From Doris montereyensis (lineage: Eukaryota > Mollusca > Gastropoda > Nudibranchia > Dorididae), in NCBI GenBank assembly GCA_037039925.1, contig JAXRKP010000559.1:7501-71500 (forward strand): a DNA stretch of 64,000 bases. Reading direction: 5' to 3'. Positions 47,700-58,437 of the stretch are shown in pieces. Positions within the stretch are counted from its first letter, which is position 1, and each line of letters opens with the position of its first letter. The notes under the pieces were generated by a model. That model was not told where the DNA came from, searched no databases, and worked only from the letters and a program-made list of their open reading frames with translations. A program made the translations under genes and the position numbers.

Positions 47700-48355
47700 G
47701 ATTTTTAATAATATCGCCTCCTAAATTATTATACTTGCGTCTTTTCCATTCAATATCTAAAATGACGTTGGTTATTTTTATATATTTTGGATAGTTATTT
47801 TTTAATGAATTTTTGACAATATCAGATGTCCCTGCTTTTTTAAAATAATTTCTCAAAAAGTAATATTTGGTATTAAATGTCAAATAGCTAATACAAATCG
47901 TTTAAATGACATACAATTTTTGTGGAAAACGACATTTCGAGAAAAATTCTTCAACTAATTCTAACTCTTTTTTTTCCATTTATTTTCCTTAACATTCCAT
48001 GTTCCAAAAATCACAATCCGTGTTGTTGAAAAGTCAGTCTCTGGTATATTATGTATTGATTTTCTCTGCGTTCAGTTTGGTTTTGGATAAACGGGATTAC
48101 CAGTTTCTTGTTTTTCCTCTAGATCCTATGCTTGTGCGGGCTGCGCCTCTTAAAAAAAATATCAGTGATGGGACGACGCGTTATATTAGTTTTCTGTCAG
48201 GATTAATTTAGGGTTTTTTTCCAGCCTCTAAAGCATCAGTTTGTAGATTTTGTTCTACTCGAATAAGAAAATCAACCTTTGGGGAGTTCAAATTCTATCG
48301 CCTCCCTAAATTTAACTCAAAACCTGGCAGATCGTCTTTTCCATTCAATATCTAA
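47700..48355. mobile_element. RTE 5' fragment (-) between two copies of a flank repeat
   Basis: 47945-48100 matches the RTE 5' region on the minus strand (cttcaactaattctaactc, cattccatgttccaaaaatc, agtttggttttggataa). On either side, 47700-47820 and 48285-48355 share tcgcctcctaaatt and cgtcttttccattcaatatctaa with 40928-41085. Confidence 0.65.
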
Positions 48356-48479
48356 CCACTCTCTATCGTCTCTCTCTCTCGTTTCTCTCTAATCTCTCAC
48401 AGACACACATATACAAACACACGCACACCCTAGATTTATCGTCATTAAAAATGGTGGGGCTGCCGGTTAACATAACATC

Positions 48480-48640
48480 GTAGCGACCATTGATACATTA
48501 TTGAAACACATCTGGGAGTATGCTCCAGAGTTGGGAACATGAGGTTCTAGGTTTGGCAATGCTGTGAAAACATTATGTTTCTTGAGCCTTACACGCTTTC
48601 TTCCCTTCAACACAGGTGCAAATGATTACATACTGAGAGT
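48480..48640 (+). mobile_element. SINE family A fragment
   Basis: acatgaggttctaggtttgg, caatgctgtgaaaacattat and tttcttgagcc, then caacacaggtgcaaatgatt, match family A with a decayed B-box. Confidence 0.6.
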
Positions 48641-48864
48641 TTTAGATCTTCTGAATAATGGTTCCACTTCTATAGAAACAAGATATGTGATGGGCCAACA
48701 TAATAAGTTTACATACTTTTTGAGATATTCTAGTGGTTATTTCCATTGGTTGTTTCCTCATCAGATACGATTGTTTGTTGTGTTTTGTTGGAGTAATTTG
48801 TTTTGTTTGTTTTTTATTTTTGTTTAAATTTTGTTCTTTTATGTTGCTTTTCTTTTGGGCCAGA
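48641..48864. other. Spacer, nothing recognised
   Basis: AT-rich sequence with a G/T-rich patch near 48770-48840. No gene evidence. Confidence 0.5.
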
Positions 48865-49060
48865 CGACATAATAAATAACATGAGTAAAAGAATTATCGC
48901 CAAAGAGAAAGTCAGGAAAACAAAACAGGGACAATGGGATGATTTTGAACAAAAGAAATCAAACGCTGTTATGGGGAGCACTAAAGTGAGAAGGACCAAA
49001 TCATGCCCAATGAGACAAATTAAAAACGCCTAAGGAGAAATAGTGAAGAAATACAGTGAC
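48865..49060 (+). mobile_element. RTE linker fragment
   Basis: The frame reads IAKEKVRKTKQGQWDDFEQK, then KVRRTKSCPMRQIKNA. This matches the linker between endonuclease and reverse transcriptase of the RTE copies (KAKQEQ...TKACPIRQIKNA). Confidence 0.75.
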
Positions 49061-49559
49061 ATCACGTAAAACATGAAGAAAATAATTTCACGCGTACGTA
49101 ACTGGAAACTCTTCCAAACAAAAGAAAAATTTAACATGTGATTTTTTTTCCCAGGTTTCATGCCTCATTGAAATGTTTCTTACCAAAAAATTCGTATATT
49201 CGTCTTAATTCAACCAGATTTCACCAAATACAGTTAAAATTGCTCAGAAAACATTCAGTTATCAGTGTTAGATAATCATGCAAACACGTTTAAAAACTGC
49301 TCATGTTACATCGGCTTTTGTCAGATTCACACACCAATGATCGTCAGGAATGCTTGTTCTCGCCTGTCTCCTTTGTTCTCATGAATGTCCTCCTCCATAA
49401 AAAAAAGTGTCTATCGAGTTCTTTCTTCTTCACAATGGTGAAATGGACATGTCTACAATGCTGAATGTCTCCGTAAGCGCCATGCAAGAGGTTTATTGAT
49501 CAAAGTAACAGAAAAAAGACTTACAAGGCAAACGTTAAGACACAGGACAATAATGCAAG

Positions 49560-50325
49560 AATGTTCGACTGCATAAAAATAACGTAGGCAGTTCTATGAG
49601 AACTGTATTTAATTTGATTTGATTTACCCACATCCACAACTAAGGTGATCTCGAGGGTTTGGGTAGGATTTTTTAATTTTGCCCGGACTGCCATGTAAAC
49701 AGTCAATACATCTTTAACGTGCACAGTGTTGTGAACTGCACACGGGACCTCCTTTGTATCGTCCGTTTCCGGGGGTGGGGGGGGGGGAGATTTTGCTCTT
49801 AAGAAATCGATTTTTTTTTCAACCGTGGAGGGGCTCGAACCCAATACCTTTTGGTTGAGAGGCGGACACTTTGCCTCTGAACTACCGAGTCCCCCATGAG
49901 AAATTTGAGTCTGGGACTAAGACTAGATCTGGACTCAGTGGACGCTTAGAGGCTAGGCTTAGTCTGAGGAATACGGTGATCCATAGGTAAGATATCGGCC
50001 TCTCAACCAGAAGATCGTGGGTTCATGCCCTGACACAGACAGATTAAAAGGTTTTTTTCCAGTTTTTCGGATACCCTCTGCTCCAGATTCGGTTGATCGA
50101 CACCTTTTCCCATCGGAGACGGACAACAAAAAGTAGGCCACATAACGTGCAGATCACAACACTGTGGTGTGCACGTTAAAGATCTCATGGCTGACATGGC
50201 TTTCCGGGAAAATTAAGAATCCTACCAAAACCCCCGAGATCACCTTAATTGTGGATGTGGGTAAATCAAATCCAATCAAATACAGTTCTCATAGTATTGT
50301 TTACGTTATTTTTATACCAACAAAC
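49560..50325. repeat. Inverted duplication containing two SINE-C copies
   Basis: The left arm (49560-49895) has a minus-strand SINE-C with its 3' flank cataaaaataacg...agttctatgagaactgt. The right arm (49975-50325) has a plus-strand SINE-C with the same flank (acagttctcatag...acgttatttttat). The spacer is about 80 bp. Because non-SINE flanking sequence is shared, this is better explained as one inverted duplication than as two independent insertions. The SINE heads have GGGCTCGAACCC (as read on plus) and GTGGGTTCATGCCCTG. Confidence 0.75.
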
Positions 50326-50329
50326 AAAC

Positions 50330-50385
50330 CCTGGAGATCACCTTAGTTGTGGATGTGGGTAAATCAAATCAAATTAAAATGAATA
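50330..50385 (+). mobile_element. SINE family C, 3' tail fragment
   Basis: tggagatcaccttagttgtg, gatgtgggtaaatcaaatc, directly beyond the inverted duplication. Confidence 0.75.
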
Positions 50386-50869
50386 AAAAGCCTAGTTTGT
50401 GACGATGAATAAATAATGGCCCATGCAATTTCTAGATATTGCATAGAATCATTAGTGTTAAACACGATGGTAATAAAGGGGCAATAATTTCATAGGGGAT
50501 GGCCAAGAAACGATTTTTTCCTCGTCTTTGTTACACAAGTCTACTAAAACGATTTAACGTTTTTTTTTTTTTTTTTTGGGAAGCTAAGGGCTGATGATGG
50601 GCGGAGTTATACATTTGATCAAGGAAGTAAGATACAGTCGACTGACTGTTTTTGTAACTCGGTTAATCGAAATCTTCGCATAATCTCAATTTTTTTACCC
50701 CAAGAAACGGAATTAATTTTCTATAAAACGCACTGGTTAATCGCAACTAACTTCAGATAATAGCAATTTCGGCGACAACTTGTCTCAGATAATCTGTCGT
50801 TTTTTTCTTCTGATTGTGTGCTTTGCTAAACGATGCTCGCATGTCCACGTTGTTATTACCATAAGATAC
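50386..50869. other. Spacer, nothing recognised
   Basis: No open frame or repeat of note apart from a 20-base poly(T) run at about 50558. Confidence 0.5.
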
Positions 50870-51175
50870 AATAGCCTTACACCTGGAACTACCTGTACTG
50901 AGATTTCCTAGCCTTACACCTGAAACTACCTGTACTGAGATTTCCTAGCCTTACACCTGAAACTACCTGTACTGAGATTTCCTAGCCTTACACCTGGAAC
51001 TACCTGTACTGAGATTTCCTAGCCTTACACCTGGAACTACCTGTACTGAGATTTCCTAGCCTTACACCTGGAACTTTACTGAGATTTCCTAGCCTTACAC
51101 CTGAAACAACCTGTACTGAGATTTCCCTAGCCTTACACCTGGAACTACCTGTACTGAGATTTCCTAGCCTTACAC
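50870..51175. repeat. 37-bp minisatellite
   Basis: About eight units of tagccttacacctggaacta plus cctgtactgagatttcc, with few variants (ggaac/gaaac), so the array is young or homogenised. Confidence 0.95.
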
Positions 51176-51654
51176 ACCTTCACTTCAAACCAAGTCGGGT
51201 CAAACTCTTGCCATACCCGTCATGCGAAACCTCCATGAGACAGTTTCGCATTTCATCCACACCACACTTGTCTATCCTCAAGATCTAGGCGCAGCACGCG
51301 AGGTGTGTCTACAAAGCTCAGCAATTAAAAATGGCGGAGTGTAGTGATGTGATGAGTAACTTGCAATTTATGTGTTGTTGGCAGCAAAGAAAAGAAAAGG
51401 AAAAAGAGAGCAATACGGACGAAGGACTGGCTTTTAAAAAGGAGCATTTGGGCCACATCAACATGTTGCGGGAATTGCAGCCTTATCCGATCTTGGCTTG
51501 GGTTTAAATCAATTTTCAATGAGGAACAAGTTGTCCTAGGAACTTCTTGGTCTTTTAAAAATAAAAGATTGGAGGAGTACCATAGCTGCATCAGACCCAG
51601 CACCGGACAATTTGGAATCTCAATCTTTTTTAAGTTTCTTTCAAAAGACCCAGC

Positions 51655-51870
51655 ATTCTTTGTCTGGAATCAAACGTTTTTGTAACTCTTCGAATCAAAC
51701 GTTTTAAGTATTCTTTGTCTTACGAATCAAACAAATGATCTTTGTCTGCTTCCGAATCAAACGTTTTCACAATGTATTCTTTGTCTTTCCGAATCAAACG
51801 TTTTAACAATGTATTCTTTGTCTGCTTTGTTTTCAATGTATTCTGCTTCCGAATCAAACGTTTTAACAAA
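51655..51870. repeat. Irregular repeat of about 35-45 bp
   Basis: Repeated cgaatcaaacgttttaacaa and tgtattctttgtctttc with variable spacing, about six copies. Confidence 0.8.
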
Positions 51871-52078
51871 ATCTATTACATTCTGGTAGGCTATTTCCTT
51901 CACGAATCGATTACTAGAATGTTTGGATTTAATTTTCCACAAGCTCTCATGAGAACGATAAATTTAAATGAATTTCAGAATCTTTTTTTTCGACCACAAA
52001 GCCATTTTTAATTTGTATCGTGTTTACTGTTAATTACTGATCTTCATCTACTTAACAGACTGACCGCAGTGCGAAATA

Positions 52079-52121
<43 letters not shown>

Positions 52122-52964
52122 TACAAGAGTTTAAAAAAATAAAAAAGAAGCTATTTGATCCTAGATAAGTGCAATGGTAATGCTTTTCTCTACTTAAAAA
52201 AAAATTAAAAATTGCTCCACGGTTTTCACTAAATAAGCATAAAAAAGGGATTATACGCGTAGACCGTTAATCTCGACATGCTAATTTCAAAAATCCATTT
52301 TTTTATTATTTGACTGATATTTAATAGTTTAGGAGCCCGATTTTCGCTTCCCGCCTCACGATACTTCAAAGGGAAAGCCGCCGCTCCCAATAGTGCCTCG
52401 GAGTCTGCGGCAGACAGGTCGACCCGTTACCAGAAAATCAAACACGCTCAGTTTTTTTTGGTTGGCCCGTTTGGTTGGCTTGGATCAAAACGGGTTTCCA
52501 TCCACACCTGGATTTCTGCCCGTCAGTTTGGTGGTTCATTGCAAACTATCGGTTGACCCTTAGGTGTGTAGGGCCCTTTACACTGGTTGTGGGTCTAGCT
52601 GACACTACTGACAGTGACAGTAAAAAAGAGCAATAGGCCTTGCCTAGATTAGATACGAATCAGACAGCTGGGCAACGTGATAATGCACGGTACAATCACC
52701 AACACATGACCGCCCCCAACCGAGTGTACAGCCAAGGACCGACCATTCACTCATTCAGATCAACGTATTCAAAGGGAGTGACATCACTGATCAAGCTCTG
52801 CACAAGGTGTACTTTACTACACATCTAGTTCAACATCAACAATGAACTGAAGAACCGTAGTATGATTTGCTGGCTGTGTAGTATATACGATTGGAGGCCT
52901 ACAGCTATGACACAGATGATAATGTTCATCACTACTAAGCCCGTGAAAAATGCTGGCCGAGAAA
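51871..52964. other. Unassigned stretch with one (TG)n
   Basis: Contains (TG)n at 52084-52120. No exon with both splice sites and a recognisable motif was found. The 62-codon open frame at 52640 has no family signature. Confidence 0.5.
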
Positions 52965-53035
52965 AATTAAAAATAAATCCTTCCAGTCTCCCAGATCCCC
53001 GTGTCGTGAATGTGGGTGAAATCAAATCAAATCTG
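52965..53035 (+). mobile_element. SINE family C, 3' tail fragment
   Basis: aaaaattaaaaataaatcct, ccccgtgtcgtgaatgtggg and tgaaatcaaatcaaatc match the family tail. Confidence 0.65.
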
Positions 53036-53226
53036 CACAATCAAAAGTACCCTCACCTTTGCATGTAATGCAAATGATATGATTACAATAATATCTATAA
53101 TTTATAATAATAGATGTATATGGGAAAAGTGTGACCGTGTGTCAATGCGTGTGACTGTGTAAGTGTAAGCGACGAAAGTTGTCGTTTCAATGGCAATCTC
53201 CGAGCTCAAACGACCCAAGCCCAATC

Positions 53227-53228
<2 letters not shown>

Positions 53229-53292
<64 letters not shown>

Positions 53293-53326
53293 AGGGAGGG
53301 AGGGAGAGAGAGAGAGCGAGCGAGGG

Positions 53327-53419
<93 letters not shown>
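53229..53419. repeat. (GA)n microsatellite with GGGA island
   Basis: About 190 bp of GA with a central ggggagggagggagggag island. Confidence 0.97.
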
Positions 53420-53423
<4 letters not shown>

Positions 53424-53741
53424 CCTCCTTCCAACCCCAAACAAAGAAATCGCCCAAAACAAGCTTTGCTACATAAAACGTGATTTGACGCGTAACCAAG
53501 CCGCATTGATGCATGAGGATGCCTCATTACATCACAGCGTGAACAGCAACCTCAAGGCAAAAAAAGCAAGTTATTACAAGTGGATTTGCTATGCAAAAAC
53601 CCTCTTGTCATCGAAGTAGAGCGTGTGAGTAGTGTGACTGTGAAGATTCAACCTATCCAATATTAGACCCACAGGAAAAGTACACAAAAACGCTTTACCA
53701 GTTGGTATAAGCACACAACAAGGCGCAATGTTCAATGATTA

Positions 53742-54385
53742 ACATCCATGTCATTACCAACATCCATGTCATTACCAACATCCATGTCATTACCAACATC
53801 CGTGTCATTACCAACATCCATGTCATTACCAACATCCATGTCATTACCAACATCCGTGTTCATTACCAACATCCGTGTCATTACCAACATCCATACCAAC
53901 ATCATTACCAACATCCGTGTCATTACCAACATCCATGTCATTACCAATATCCGTGTCATTACCAACATCCATGTCATTACCAACATCCGTGTCATTACCA
54001 ACATCCATGTCATTACCAACATCCGTGTCATTACCAATATCCATGTCATTACCAACATCCATGTCATTACCAACATCCATGTCATTACCAATATCCGTGT
54101 CATTACCAACATCCATATCATCCATGTCATTACCAACATCCATGTCATTACCAACATCCATGTCATTACCAACATCCATGTCATTACCAATATCCATGTC
54201 ATTACCAATATCCATGTCATACTAATATCATTACCAACATCCATGTCATTACCAACATTCCATCCATGTCATTACCAACATCCATGTCATTACCAACATC
54301 CATATCATTACCAACATCCATGTCATTACCAACATCCATGTCATTACCAACATCCATGTCATTACGTCATTAACATCCATGTGAT
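53742..54385. repeat. 18-bp minisatellite, about 35 units
   Basis: Unit cattaccaacatccatgt with ccgtgt and aatatcc variants and a few shortened units. Because 18 is a multiple of three, all six frames stay open for long distances. No start context, splice signal or other evidence supports a gene. Confidence 0.96.
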
Positions 54386-55139
54386 AATTTTATCATACAA
54401 GACTAACAGCTCGCATTCACAGCTATATGTATGAAGGTCGTCTTGATTACGAATTCTTGTATTGTGCTCTTGTTGCATCATCCTTGTTTTTAACAATCAT
54501 GAAATAGTATTATTATTTAAGGAATTTTAAGGCACAGGTTTAGTTGCATTTCGCCCTACTTACAATTGCTGTCCATTTCATTTCATCTATTTTAATTTTA
54601 TAGCAGTAGTTGATTGTAATATCATTGTAGACGACCAGTGTTGATTATATCAATACTATCATGAGACTAAACTAGTCTACCTAAAGTGCTTCAATCAAAA
54701 GTCCATAGAATCCTGTATCATGAAACATTAAGTTAAAAGTTAAAGCTTTACAATTATATTTTCCCTACTTACAATTTCTGTTCATTTCGTTTCTTGTTAA
54801 TGTTACACTTTGTATTACTGTTACTTATCAGACTTCAAATAATATTATGAATACAAAATAATGTTTAGATTTACATAAAATGTGTGAAAATTGTGTACCT
54901 TTCAACACTAAAGGCGTATGTTTTATCTCAATCTCATGTAATGATGTGACTCAAAATTTGCCATTTAATAAAATTTCTAAATAAAGATGCCTTTGACAGA
55001 AGACAAAGAACAAACTCAATTTATATATGGTATGGCTAGGTGTTCCTGTTAGGGTTTCTTCTTTCTCTTTCCTATTTCAACTGTAGGGAGTTTTGAGCCT
55101 CTACTTTGTTTTCAGATTTTTTTTCAGATATTAATGTAA
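54386..55139. other. AT-rich stretch, nothing recognised
   Basis: Two similar segments (tttcgccctacttacaattgctg...catttcatt near 54550 and tttccctacttacaatttctg near 54760) suggest an old duplication. There are no gene signals. Confidence 0.5.
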
Positions 55140-55430
55140 AATTCCTTCAAGAAGGCCATTATGGTCCATAGAGCCAGAGCTTATTTCGGTTTCTATAGCG
55201 TAAAGTGGAACAGGCGATAATAATCGATTCCTGGGCAGGACGCTAGTCTGACACAAGTTTTATTACCAAGCTAGTACTTGTGCCCAGTCGCACCCAGGTC
55301 GAGTGAGGAAAATCTGTTAAAGAATCTTTCTAAGGAACACAGCATTGAACCTTGCAATGCTAAGACTCAAACAGAGCCTCCTGATCCAAGAATGGCAGAC
55401 TAGCCACTTGGTCACCAATGCCACCAATGA
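55140..55430 (-). mobile_element. SINE family A copy
   Basis: Plus-strand attccttcaagaaggccattatggtccatagagc is the reversed tail. Body gcacccaggtcgagtgagga, and a reversed head with a weak B-box (gctaagactcaaac). Confidence 0.8.
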
Positions 55431-55616
55431 TGTTATTATTAATTTATAAAGGTACACCAAAGTAGACCTGGATTTAAAGAACCAATCCATGTAAGTCCAG
55501 AAATTGGCTCAGATAGCATGAACACAAAGAGTATGACATCCTTTCATCCCAGTAACCTTCCGTGAGATAGCGAGTCAAAGTCTTGTTTGAAGCCAATATT
55601 GTCAATAACTTTTCAG

Positions 55617-55800
55617 TTTCGACACAGAATGGATGAAGAAGTTCAGCGATCTGACTAAAGACGGATTGCAGACCATTTCCCTAACCCTGATGCTGCATCC
55701 CGGCAAAAGACACCAAAACATCCTGTCCCTTCTACCAGGTGAAAATAGGCACATATATCAACTATTTCTGGAACAGACCAGCATCCTATCTGGGGCATGA
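55617..55800 (+). CDS. Candidate exon of an unidentified gene
   Basis: After an acceptor (...caataacttttcag, ending 55616) the frame reads FDTEWMKKFSDLTKDGLQTI, SLTLMLHPGKRHQNILSLLP and GENRHIYQLFLEQTSILSGA to TGA at 55798-55800. A possible donor (GTGAAA) at 55739 would give a 122-bp exon instead. Its base composition is more gene-like than its surroundings and it does not match the transposons seen elsewhere. I do not recognise the family and found no partner exon, so it could be chance or the last exon of a gene whose other exons are obscured. Confidence 0.35.
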
Positions 55801-56029
55801 TCCTCTATCCCTAGTTAGGCTTAATGTTAGTGAAACCAGTATAAGAGCTCCAGCATTAGACACATGCAGGTCTGGAAAGAACTATGATTGTGAACAATGT
55901 GTGAACAAGGCTATTTATGGTGAATTCATGAGGCTGACCATTTTACATTCATTGGTATTTATTCCCTCAACTACATGAACAGGCATCGATTTTTTAAATT
56001 AAAGTAAAAAAGGTTATTTAAAAAATGAA

Positions 56030-57065
56030 GTAAAATTCCTTCAAGGCCCTTACAGCTGGAGCGTATCCCAGTTTCTATAGCGTGCATATTTTTACTCTCA
56101 AGCTGTTACTGCCACCCATTTGCACCTGGGTTGACGAGGGAAAATGAGAATGAACATTAATTGTCTTTCCCAAGCAACACATCAGACCTAGCATTGCTAG
56201 GATTCAAACCCAAGGACCTCATGATCCTAAGTCTGGCAACCTAACCATTAGGCCACTGACGTCACTGAAGGCCCCGGAAAGACAAAAAAGTAGGACCTAT
56301 TAGTTAGTATTATTTATTGCTATTGTGACAATGATGGTAACCTAGTGGTCAGGCTGTCAAACTTTGGATCGTCTGGTCTTGGGTTTGAGTCTTGGCAATG
56401 CTGGTGCTAGGTCCAACAGTGTGCTCCTTGGAAAAGACGCTCAACATCCACTTCCCAACTTGACACAGGTCCAAACACGTAGAAGCATCAACTGTCCAGA
56501 AGGCAAATCTATCATCATCTGTTTCATTTCACACTATAGAAACTGGGATAAACTCTGGTTCAACGGGCCATAATGGCACAGACGGAACTTTACTAATTGC
56601 CAACCAGGCGGGAGGGTTGTGGGAGAAAGGGCATAACTTCAAGCCATGCACTAAAAAAAGTGAGAGAAAAAATTCCTTCAGGGCCATTAAGGCCCATAGA
56701 CCCGGAGTTTACCTAGGTTTCTATAGAGTGAAGTGGAACGGGTGATTATAATCCCCCCTGGACAGGACGCAAGTCCGATATTTGTTTGATTGAAATTTAC
56801 CGTCCACCATATGTAGTGATCTCAAGGTGAATTACGAGGGAAAGAACAAGATGAAATCTAAAGCGCCTATCAAGCGCCCTAGTCTGGAGTAGATTTTACT
56901 CCCAAGCTAGTGCTTGTGCCCATTTTGCACCTGGAGCAAGTGGGTAGGACATATTGTAAGTGTCTTTCCCAAGGAAAACAACGTCAGACCTAGCTTTGCT
57001 GGGATTTGAAACCCGGAATCTTGTAATCTCCAGGCCGGCAGCCTAACCACTCGGCCTCTGACAAC
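56030..57065. mobile_element. Cluster of three SINE-A copies, alternating orientation
   Basis: 56030-56268 is minus, 56330-56590 is plus (TTGGGTTTGAGTCTTGGC; ctgggataaactctggttca), and 56665-57065 is minus. The third is interrupted at 56787-56893 by a family E repeat (atttaccgtccaccatatgt, gatctcaaggtgaattacga). Adjacent opposite copies can form long hairpins. Confidence 0.8.
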
Positions 57066-57340
57066 ACAAAGTAAGTTTTGGACGCACACAAAACCTCACA
57101 TGCTCTCACATTCGTCACAATCTATATCTACAATGTACAGCAACAAACAAAATTTATGTTGTTACAATAAACAAGACTGGTGACTGGTTGTGATAAAACA
57201 AATTAGTTTATTCCTATAATATACTGAGTAATTATATATATATATACAAAAATCGACCGCCTGTTTTTATTCTGAAGTTTTGAACTACACCATGTAGGTA
57301 ATAGAGGAAAGAAGGAATGGAATAAAAGAAGTTTGAACAG

Positions 57341-57625
<285 letters not shown>

Positions 57626-58169
57626 AAAGTTGCAAATACAGAAACTTCACATTCCTTCCATTTTCTATAATCCCAATTTAGAAGTGCAGAAAATGAGTTC
57701 TCTATGTATCTTATAATTTCTGAATAACATTTATTGTGTTCCATGGGATTCTCAGTTCATGTTCAACCAGATGCTTCATTTAATAACACCAGTTCTGTGG
57801 AAAGATACAACATATAGTACATATGTATATAAGGGGTGAGATGCAAAAACTGCTATATCCAAAAAAGACAACTTGAGAAAACCAGGTTTGTCTTCCCTCA
57901 ATTATAAATAAAGCCTGGTCAATTTGATGTGTAGAACCGAATTATAATATGATATACTCACTTTTTAAGAATCTTCATTCAAAGTCTGACATAGTGAAAA
58001 AACTCACAATACGTAAAAATGGCGCATAGCGGGTTTCGCGTCTCACCCCCTCAAATATACAAGCTTGCATCTTTCACACATACAATCTTGATATTATTCA
58101 TACCATGGAGCCTTAATCATCCCTAAAGTTTCCTTACAAACCAATAATCGTATTTGTCATGACAGCTAG
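57626..58169. other. Likely TMLHE 3' UTR and downstream sequence
   Basis: The side nearest 58169 lies immediately 3' of the TMLHE stop on the minus strand. No repeat was recognised and I could not fix a poly(A) site. Confidence 0.45.
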
Positions 58170-58437
58170 TTAAAACAAATTGAAATCCCTAGCTTTGGCC
58201 ACCCACTCATCTCGTTGCAGGTAACATCCAAAGAGAGTGCGCGCTCCAGTAAAAGCAGCCCTTCCATGCAACACGCGCCAGTTGTCAATTAAGATGACGC
58301 GGCCAGGTGTAAGTGGAATCCAGAATTCGCTGGTAGGATCTTCTATGATGTGGGAAAGCCTGTCATACGCCGTGTAAAAATCTTGTATCTGGTCTGGAGA
58401 TAAGGTGTTGAGTGGAGCTCTGTCATATGGGTTGTAC
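58170..58437 (-). CDS. TMLHE: TMLHE terminal exon
   Basis: Acceptor ...ctcatgttttcag, 268 bp, stop TAA at 58172-58170. It reads YNPYDRAPLNTLSPDQIQDF, FWIPLTPGRVILIDNWRVLH, then GCYLQRDEW. It carries the C-terminal iron-binding histidine. Confidence 0.93.

Noticed and set aside
53732..54434. Repetitive proteins of 170-228 residues on both strands
   Set aside because: The 18-bp repeat keeps every frame open. There are no splice signals, start context or non-repeat domain.
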